Shown: positions 8,369 to 13,493 of the stretch, in pieces
How the letters are laid out: each line of letters opens with the position of its first letter
Position numbering within the stretch: position 1 is the stretch's first letter
Source: Stephanodiscus triporus
Taxonomy: Eukaryota > Bacillariophyta > Thalassiosirophyceae > Thalassiosirales > Thalassiosiraceae
Assembly (NCBI GenBank): GCA_036939755.1
Contig: JALLAZ010001895.1
Coordinates: 1 to 13,493 of the forward strand
Direction of reading: 5' to 3'
DNA: 13,493 nt
Notes under the pieces: model-generated
What the model was told of the DNA's origin: nothing
What the model saw: only the letters and a program-made list of their open reading frames with translations
The model's database searches: none
Position numbers and translations under genes: made by a program

Positions 8369-9901
8369 CTAAAAAATGAATGGAATAAACACATACGGTA
8401 CCTGGCGACAATACTCATCAAAGTCAGCACCATATTTTTCCTTGCAACGAACATGATCACGTCCAACTCGATGGACTAGTACGGCGCTGAAGAATGCAAC
8501 ATAAAAATATGGTATATAAGAGTCGAAACCAGTGATGAGTCCCCAAGAAAGTGCCATGACAAGGTCAGCGGTGTAGTGTATCTTTCTCGCAAGACCCCAC
8601 CATCCTCCGGTCAGAAGCTTGCTCCCATGTTTCGTCTTGATGTACGTTGGATTGTGAAGCGTACCCCATGGCAATTGAGGAAAAGCTCTGCGATGAACAT
8701 ATGTCCCATGCTGCATCATTCTGAAGCGATTCTTCTGAGAATTGGCCGTGTCCCAAACATAGTACGCCGCCAAGAGAGTAATGAACAGCGAAATTGTGTA
8801 AGCTGTGGTGAGATGGACAGGTTCATTTTTCAGGGATCGGTTCAAAAGATACAGAGTGGGGTAGCAGTACGAAAAAGGGACTCCGGCAAAGTTCCAGAAG
8901 ATAAGCATGTAGCCCCATTTCTCGTAGAAGATATCCCAGGTTGTGGGAATGCATTCCTCTCCTTTCATGCACGCATTTGCATAAAGGAAGTGCGCTAGAA
9001 CCATGAATAACAGAGGCGATGAAGTCTTGACTTTGTACATTTCAATCAGACCTCCTGAAAATGACCATAGCTCTGGTGTGATTCCAGCCTGCAACTCTCT
9101 TTCGACGTTGATTTCGTGGTCTTTAACAGCTGCAGACAATGAGATGAAGAAGAGAATCTTCCACGGAATGCGAATCTCTGACCACATTTTCAAATCGACG
9201 TTGCCAATTCTAGGGTTCAAGATAGCGCCCATAAAGATGTCGTATGGAATAGATTCCGACATCCGATGAGTTCGTCCCAATACACATGCTACGATGTAGG
9301 TGCCGATGGTAACGATGACTCCCCATAACATGGCAACTGACATTATCGGACCGATCTCGTCCACAACGGTAGTAATAGGGAACCATCCGGAGGTATGAAG
9401 AGCAGCTACTAGTACCAAATCTACATACCACGTAGCAATTCCGTTGCAAAGGTATTCCAACTGTTTCCCTCCCAAACTTGGTACTGGCATGCCCATCACC
9501 TTGATCCCCGGCATCGTTGCCGCTGTGACGTACTGAAACACATTGAACGAGAGGTAGATAATGATCGCGCGCTGCGTTGGAATTATCGTTGGTGCCCCTC
9601 GCTCCCAAAAATCCCAACGCAGCGGGTTCTGGAGGTGTCCATGATTCACCGCGAGGCAGATGTACAGGTAGGACATGAGAAGCGGGAATCCTACCATGAG
9701 TGCTGACACTCCCAGCGGTCCACCGAATTCGTAATGGACCTTGGAATCACACGCGATCTCCTTCTTGGCGCCTTCGCTCACAGTCGTGGCGTTGAGGGAT
9801 TTGGTACGTCTGGCCGGGGACGTAAGAAGCTTGCAATCGGAACGCTTTCGCAAGCCACCCGCGGCGCCGCGAAAAGAACCTCGTTCGGATTGGAGAAGCA
9901 T
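8369..9901 (-). CDS. ERG4: ERG4/ERG24-family sterol reductase, C-24(28) (ERG4) type
   Basis: A single-exon, 510-residue polytopic membrane protein. The sterol reductase signatures are clear: YDIFMGAILNPR (220-231) and LVHRVGRDHVRCKEKYG (475-491), the second with Phe where Trp is usual in the family pattern. Further ERG4 blocks include YEFGGPLG (57-64), DEIGPIMSVAML (181-192), FLYANACMKGEE (305-316), WDIFYEKWGYMLIFWNFAGV (322-341), VWDTANSQKNRFR (382-394), FPQLPWG, ARKIHYTADLVMALSWGLIT (438-457) and the QVPYVFIPFIF terminus. The sequence reads closer to yeast ERG4 (NADPH-dependent reduction of the C-24(28) double bond in late sterol synthesis, ER membrane) than to ERG24/DHCR7. The loop at about 258-297 is longer than in yeast. 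Residues 1-55 are basic and variable with no plastid-type presequence, consistent with ER location. The gene diverges from the acidic-domain RS gene across 795 bp. The double bond acted on in this organism is inferred. Confidence 0.93.
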   Translation of the reverse strand: MLLQSERGSFRGAAGGLRKRSDCKLLTSPARRTKSLNATTVSEGAKKEIACDSKVHYEFGGPLGVSALMVGFPLLMSYLYICLAVNHGHLQNPLRWDFWERGAPTIIPTQRAIIIYLSFNVFQYVTAATMPGIKVMGMPVPSLGGKQLEYLCNGIATWYVDLVLVAALHTSGWFPITTVVDEIGPIMSVAMLWGVIVTIGTYIVACVLGRTHRMSESIPYDIFMGAILNPRIGNVDLKMWSEIRIPWKILFFISLSAAVKDHEINVERELQAGITPELWSFSGGLIEMYKVKTSSPLLFMVLAHFLYANACMKGEECIPTTWDIFYEKWGYMLIFWNFAGVPFSYCYPTLYLLNRSLKNEPVHLTTAYTISLFITLLAAYYVWDTANSQKNRFRMMQHGTYVHRRAFPQLPWGTLHNPTYIKTKHGSKLLTGGWWGLARKIHYTADLVMALSWGLITGFDSYIPYFYVAFFSAVLVHRVGRDHVRCKEKYGADFDEYCRQVPYVFIPFIF

Positions 9902-10044
9902 TATCTTTTGACACCAATTCGTGATGTTTATGTAATGTATGACTTTCCCAAATACTAGAGTTACGATATTATGATCATGAGAGTGATCGATGTTAATATG
10001 ATATGTTTAGAGTTCCCGTTTTTGGGTGAGAAAAACGACTGGGT

Positions 10045-10176
10045 GTATGGTACGTTGTATTGTACCATATCGTACGTAGAGTAGCTTGGTTCGGTGCTAC
10101 GATGTGTGTAGAGTACGATATTATTATTTACCATAATATTATCTGTATCGTACATAGCGAGGCTCTTGTACCATAC
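10045..10176. repeat. Cluster of GTAC[C/G]ATA elements bounded by 9-bp inverted repeats
   Basis: GTATGGTAC (10045-10053) and GTACCATAC (10168-10176) are perfect inverted copies bounding 132 bp. Inside are GTACCATA (10062), TATCGTAC (10068, overlapping the previous copy), GTACGATA (10113) and TATCGTAC (10146). The last two form a second inverted repeat around an AT-rich centre. Six GTAC[C/G]ATA copies in either orientation occur in about 130 bp. The structure could be a small MITE-like element or a cluster of binding sites. I see no clear target-site duplication. Confidence 0.5.
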
Positions 10177-10310
10177 TGTGTCATTGCTCTCTTTTTTCCG
10201 TTGTGGGCTTCTGGTATCTTCTTCATTCCGGGTGGAGTCTGTCCGTGTCCCCCCAAAAATACCCTCACCGCCCTCTCTTCCCCCCCCCCCCCCCCGCCCA
10301 CCCACTACCC

Positions 10311-10334
10311 ATGGCGGACTCTATCTCAGTGTAG
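10311..10334 (+). other. Possible upstream ORF, 7 codons, in the RS gene leader
   Basis: ATG at 10311 in context cccATGG opens a seven-codon frame (MADSISV) ending at TAG 10332-10334. It matters only if transcription of the RS gene starts upstream of it, which cannot be seen here. Confidence 0.25.
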
Positions 10335-10337
10335 CCC

Positions 10338-10370
10338 ATGATTGATTCGGCACCACCACCAAAACGCTGA
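10338..10370 (+). other. Possible second upstream ORF, 10 codons
   Basis: ATG at 10338 follows the first small ORF by three bases and encodes MIDSAPPPKR, ending in TGA at 10368-10370. Like the first, it would be a translational regulator only if included in the transcript. Confidence 0.2.
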
Positions 10371-10696
10371 TCTATTATTCCCCTTCTTCGTTAGGCTCTA
10401 TTCGAATTTCCTTCTCCTATCCAATTCTCCACTCCTCTCATCCCGCCTCTCGTGCGTCTTGTCCTCGTGTCTACCCACTCCCCCCAGCAAGAAAAACCTT
10501 CGCGCCGTGTCGTCCGCCGCACCTCTGACCTCCGCCCGCCGCCCCCAGCACGGCCTCCCCCAGGAACTGGAACTCAAATTATTGTTTTAAAACCTCGACA
10601 TTTTCTCTCCGGGTAATTTTTTTTTTCCACTCGGTCCCACACTCATCAGCGCCCAGCCGCAAAGTAGCATCCTTTGACCTCGCATTAGTTTCAGAA

Positions 10697-12969
10697 ATGG
10701 ATCCCCCGCACAAAGACGATGCCACTATGCCACCCGAGGCGACCACCTTGCATCCCGAGCCACCGCAAGCCTCCCCAAGCGAGTCGCCCACCCGAATACC
10801 CAAGAAGACCCAGCCACTGATCGAAGGCGTTCCAGGGCCCGCGCCGCCAATTTCTCTAAGCCAAAATGGAACTATGTCCAATTCGTTCGATGATGGTGGC
10901 AACAGTGACTCTCTCTCTCTACCCGATGGAATTCGGCTCCCTGCGACCGTGACACCGGGGATGCTCGATGGTAGGCTCCGGCGCGCCTTCTTCGACCTGA
11001 CCCCCGCCCAGATGAGGGAAGTCCTCACGGAGTATGACGATGCCGTGAGGGACAAGGGGGGCGAAATTCGCAACCGCACCGCCTATTTGTTCGGCGTTGT
11101 CAAGAGGTACAAAACCATGTCTGAGGACGCAAACCCAACTCCTCAGGGAAGTCTTTCCGACAAAATTCTCGTGAGTTAATTGCCATCACCCACCCGATTC
11201 CTCGACCATGCTGAAGTCGTCCATTCACTCAATGCTATCAAAATTTGTTGCTACGCCGTTCGAATTGTCTTTAGATGCGGCTGGACGAACTCGTTGCGAG
11301 TGGGTTCTGTACCCCCGATGATCTTGACTTGAAAATAAAAGATCGCATGCGCATGCTTTGCGAACAAGATGCCCTCGATGCCATCGACGAAATAAATGGC
11401 TGCTCGAGGCGCGACATAAGAAATTTTGCCAGGTCTGTTGTCATGTGTTCTTCTCTATTATTTGTTTTGTGGCTTCGATGTTGGTCTGTTCGCCTCTGAA
11501 GCTTGACTGCATCTTAAATTCACTCATCCTTTTCACAACCTCTAGCTATTTCATGGGCATCATGAACAGATACATGAGGGGTGAGCGGCAGAATCCCCTT
11601 ACAAGAGGCAGTAAACGTCGTGATAATAGGCAGCATGATTTTCAAGGTGTAAATGATGATCGCTTCTCTCACTACGGGAGGAATGACAGCCAGTCTGGTC
11701 GGGAGGGCAGAGGGGATGGTCGAGACAGGCACAGCTCGAGAGATGGCGACAGGAATCGCCGCAGACGCCGTCGGTCCAGAAGCCGCAGCCGAAGCTACGA
11801 TAGCAGGAGTAGGAGTAGGAGTAGGAGCCGAAGTCCCGACCACAGGCGTCGCCGTCGAAGCCGCTCCGGTTCAAATGACAGACACCACTCTCGTCGTCAT
11901 GACGGATCCACCCGTGATTCACGTTCGAACAAAGTTTTGTTGTCTCTTGCGAAGCCTTATGGTCAAAATCAGCCCCTCATGACACACACGCTCCCGCCCC
12001 CTCCGCCTCCCCCGCCTCCGCGTCCCCCCCAAACCATGATGCAACCGATGCCGCAGCAACCTCTTCCTGGACAACCGCAAATGATGATGCCTGGAGGATT
12101 CCAGGGTCAGATGCAGCCTCCACAGCAACAGATGCAGCCCCCGCCGCAGCAGCAGCAGTTCATGCAGCCCCTTGGCCAGATTTCTCAGCCGGGCCAGGCG
12201 ATGAGTGTGCAGATGCAGCAGCAACTCCAGCAGCAGCAACTCCAGCAGCAACAGCTCCAGCAGCAGCAACTAATTCAGCAATACCTTCGACAGTACCAAC
12301 AGGTACCTGGTGCAAATGTGCAGCTCACTCAGTTAGGGATGATGCCTGGTTCTCAAGTCGCTCTGCCGAGCAGCATGCTACTCGGGCAACCAGCTCCTGG
12401 CACCCAGGTCAGTTCTCAGAATTTCGCCATGCAAAGCCAGAACCAGGGTCAGCCTCCGCTCGATATATTTCACCTCGCTGACAAGGCAGCGCAGGCCCTC
12501 TCGGGAAGACAATTTCCTCAAGTGAATGCCCCAGCCCCTATGTCAAACCCCAACTTCCCCCCTATGCCAGCGCCATCTGCCTCACCAGGAGGTCCAGGAC
12601 AGTCATTCCAGACCCAAAACATGACATCAGAAGTCGATTTACCTAGAATGGTACAGTACGCCGTGCAGGTAAGATGGTGTATGCAAACAACTGCCATGCT
12701 TTGATGTGTTAATTCGATTTTTTACAAGCATCGATCTCACACGTAAATCATCAATGACATTGTCTCTCAACATTCAGAACCTTCGTGTAACCGGCCACAT
12801 CGAGACAGCCTTGGATGCTCCCCTCTGTGGAATGCTCAAACGCCTGCCAGAGAACGCAGCACTAAAAGCTTTAGAAGTCTTCTCGTCGTGCGACCTTAGC
12901 AAGATGAGGAATAAAGGTGCTTACTTGTCAGGAATCCTGAAGAAGGAATTGATCAAATTAGGTCTATGA
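10697..12969 (+). CDS. RS-domain protein with three hnRNP Q acidic-domain-like repeats
   Basis: Four exons (10697-11170, 11275-11432, 11546-12668, 12778-12969), with introns of 104, 113 and 109 bp, give 648 residues. Domain order: Pro-rich start; repeat 1 (about 88-141, LRRAFFDL ... IRNRTAYLFGVVKRY); repeat 2 (about 175-224, DALDAIDEI ... IRNFASYFMGIMNRYMRGE, restored across intron 2); RS domain (about 265-338); poly-Pro (361-372); Q/M/P-rich linker (374-463); repeat 3 at the C terminus (about 591-645, ALKALEVFSSCDLSKMRNKGAYLSGILKK). The repeats resemble the acidic domain (AcD) that precedes the RRMs in animal hnRNP Q/R, sharing an ALxxLxxF core and RN-x-x-A-Y-[LF]-x-G. No RRM is visible. The RS and low-complexity regions suggest a nuclear role in splicing or mRNP assembly, which is inference. 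The start ATG has good context (gaaATGG). I cannot name an orthologue. Confidence 0.85.
11805..11828 (+). repeat. Hexanucleotide AGGAGT repeat encoding part of the RS domain
   Basis: Four tandem AGGAGT units (the last is AGGAGC) encode alternating Arg-Ser in exon 3. Such coding microsatellites change RS length in steps of two residues without shifting the frame. Confidence 0.8.
12225..12269 (+). repeat. 15-bp CAG-rich tandem repeat encoding LQQQQ units
   Basis: Three tandem 15-bp units each encode Leu followed by four Gln in the linker of the RS protein. CAG and CAA codons are mixed, so the repeat is imperfect at the DNA level. The Q tract continues less regularly on both sides. Confidence 0.85.
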
Positions 12970-13493
12970 CGAGGGGGGCCCATCAGAGGAAGTTACGCAC
13001 TCACCATTTGGCGCCTTGGTCGATGTCGATGTTGACGATTCACACCGGGCATGCTGCCGCTTTGACTTGAATGTTGGAGACTGTTGTCATTCGCGTAGGA
13101 CAAGCTACTTGGTAATTGTGATATGCCTAATATATAGAAAATAATTGGTCACTAGAATGTCGACGAGTAATCAATTGGAGTATCTACTTAGTCGTTTACA
13201 TTCTGGATTGATTTATGCGTGAATTTCCAACCATACTTCCATTTTTTTCATTTCAAGGCAGGCGAGTTGGAGACCAACAATATCAATGGTGCGCTTCTTT
13301 CTTTATAGTCCAGGTCGCCATGCTGAGTTGCCACGGCTGGTGATCAGTTGGCGACGGCACGGCTCGTCTGCGGGCGCGGAGAGCGTTACGATACTATTTT
13401 TAATTCCAATGTTTCCCTCCAAAAAAAAGAAATAAGCTTGCGCCAATATTTAAAACTGAAATTTTGATTTCTTCTCTTGAATCACTTGACACA
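12970..13493. other. Distal flank, no supported gene
   Basis: This 524-bp stretch should begin with the 3' UTR of the RS gene. No open frame of useful length or recognisable RNA gene is seen. AATAAG near 13431 and AT-rich sequence follow, with TACGATA at 13387-13393 and CCAATATTTAA near 13443, which could belong to the promoter of a gene beyond the window. That is speculation from position. Confidence 0.4.

Larger units (their letters stand above)
9902..10696. promoter_or_regulatory. Divergent intergenic region between the sterol reductase and the RS protein gene
   Basis: This 795-bp region should hold both promoters. The left third is AT-rich with palindromic motifs: TACGATATTAT at 9962-9972 and ATGATCAT just after it. 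The right part (about 10200-10640) is strongly pyrimidine-rich on the plus strand, with a run of 16 C at 10280-10295 and a T run near 10620, and probably forms the 5' leader of the RS gene. An 82-codon frame at 10342-10590 starts at TTG rather than ATG and is not supported as a gene. Confidence 0.5.

Noticed and set aside
10342..10590. 82-codon plus-strand frame in the RS gene leader
   Set aside because: It begins at TTG, not ATG, is of low complexity and Ser/Leu/Pro-rich, and fits a pyrimidine-rich leader better than a coding exon.
11919..12269. Minus-strand Leu-rich frame of 116 codons
   Set aside because: It is the antisense shadow of the CAG-rich Q linker; the Leu runs come from CTG/TTG complements.
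1..13493. tRNA, rRNA, CRISPR array or bacterial operon features
   Set aside because: I looked for T-loop GTTCGAATC-like stretches and regularly spaced direct repeats and found none convincing. Spliceosomal introns and plastid presequences indicate a eukaryotic nuclear locus.

Overview
The window looks like nuclear DNA of a diatom or a close heterokont alga with a secondary red plastid. Five protein genes are recognisable. Introns are short (81-113 bp), sparse and GT-AG. Two of the proteins begin with a signal peptide followed by an ASAFAP-like motif (ANSF|SH and ATAF|SP), the presequence type that sends nuclear-encoded proteins into complex red plastids. I cannot name the species.

Layout, left to right. 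A plus-strand gene at 228-1910 encodes a seven-transmembrane GOST/GPR107-type protein of the secretory pathway. It is followed by a plus-strand BT1-family folate/biopterin transporter (2275-4089), probably plastid-targeted, which contains an 81-bp stop-free in-frame intron. Convergent to it on the minus strand is a phytyl-ester-synthase-like protein (4219-6965, three exons), an alpha/beta hydrolase fused to an acyltransferase and also with a plastid-type presequence. Upstream of that gene lies a compositionally odd stretch. It holds a G-rich purine tract ending in 52 consecutive G (7171-7312) and a GC-rich, CGA/GAC-repeated island with open frames on both strands and no convincing gene (7313-7866). 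Next is a minus-strand ERG4-type sterol C-24(28) reductase (8369-9901). A 795-bp divergent intergenic region follows; it carries a cluster of GTAC[C/G]ATA inverted repeats and a pyrimidine-rich leader with two small upstream ORFs. The last gene (10697-12969, plus strand, four exons) encodes a 648-residue protein with three copies of a domain resembling the hnRNP Q/R acidic domain, an RS domain, and a P/Q/M-rich linker, but no recognisable RRM. The final 524 bp hold no gene I can support.

The genes do not form an operon or an obvious pathway. Shared themes are lipids (phytyl ester/TAG synthesis and sterol reduction), plastid targeting (transporter and phytyl ester synthase) and RNA processing. 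The most interesting items are the triple acidic-domain RS protein, the exitron-like intron in the transporter, the repeated GTAC[C/G]ATA/TATCGTA elements in several upstream regions, and the poly-G tract, which may be an assembly artefact.
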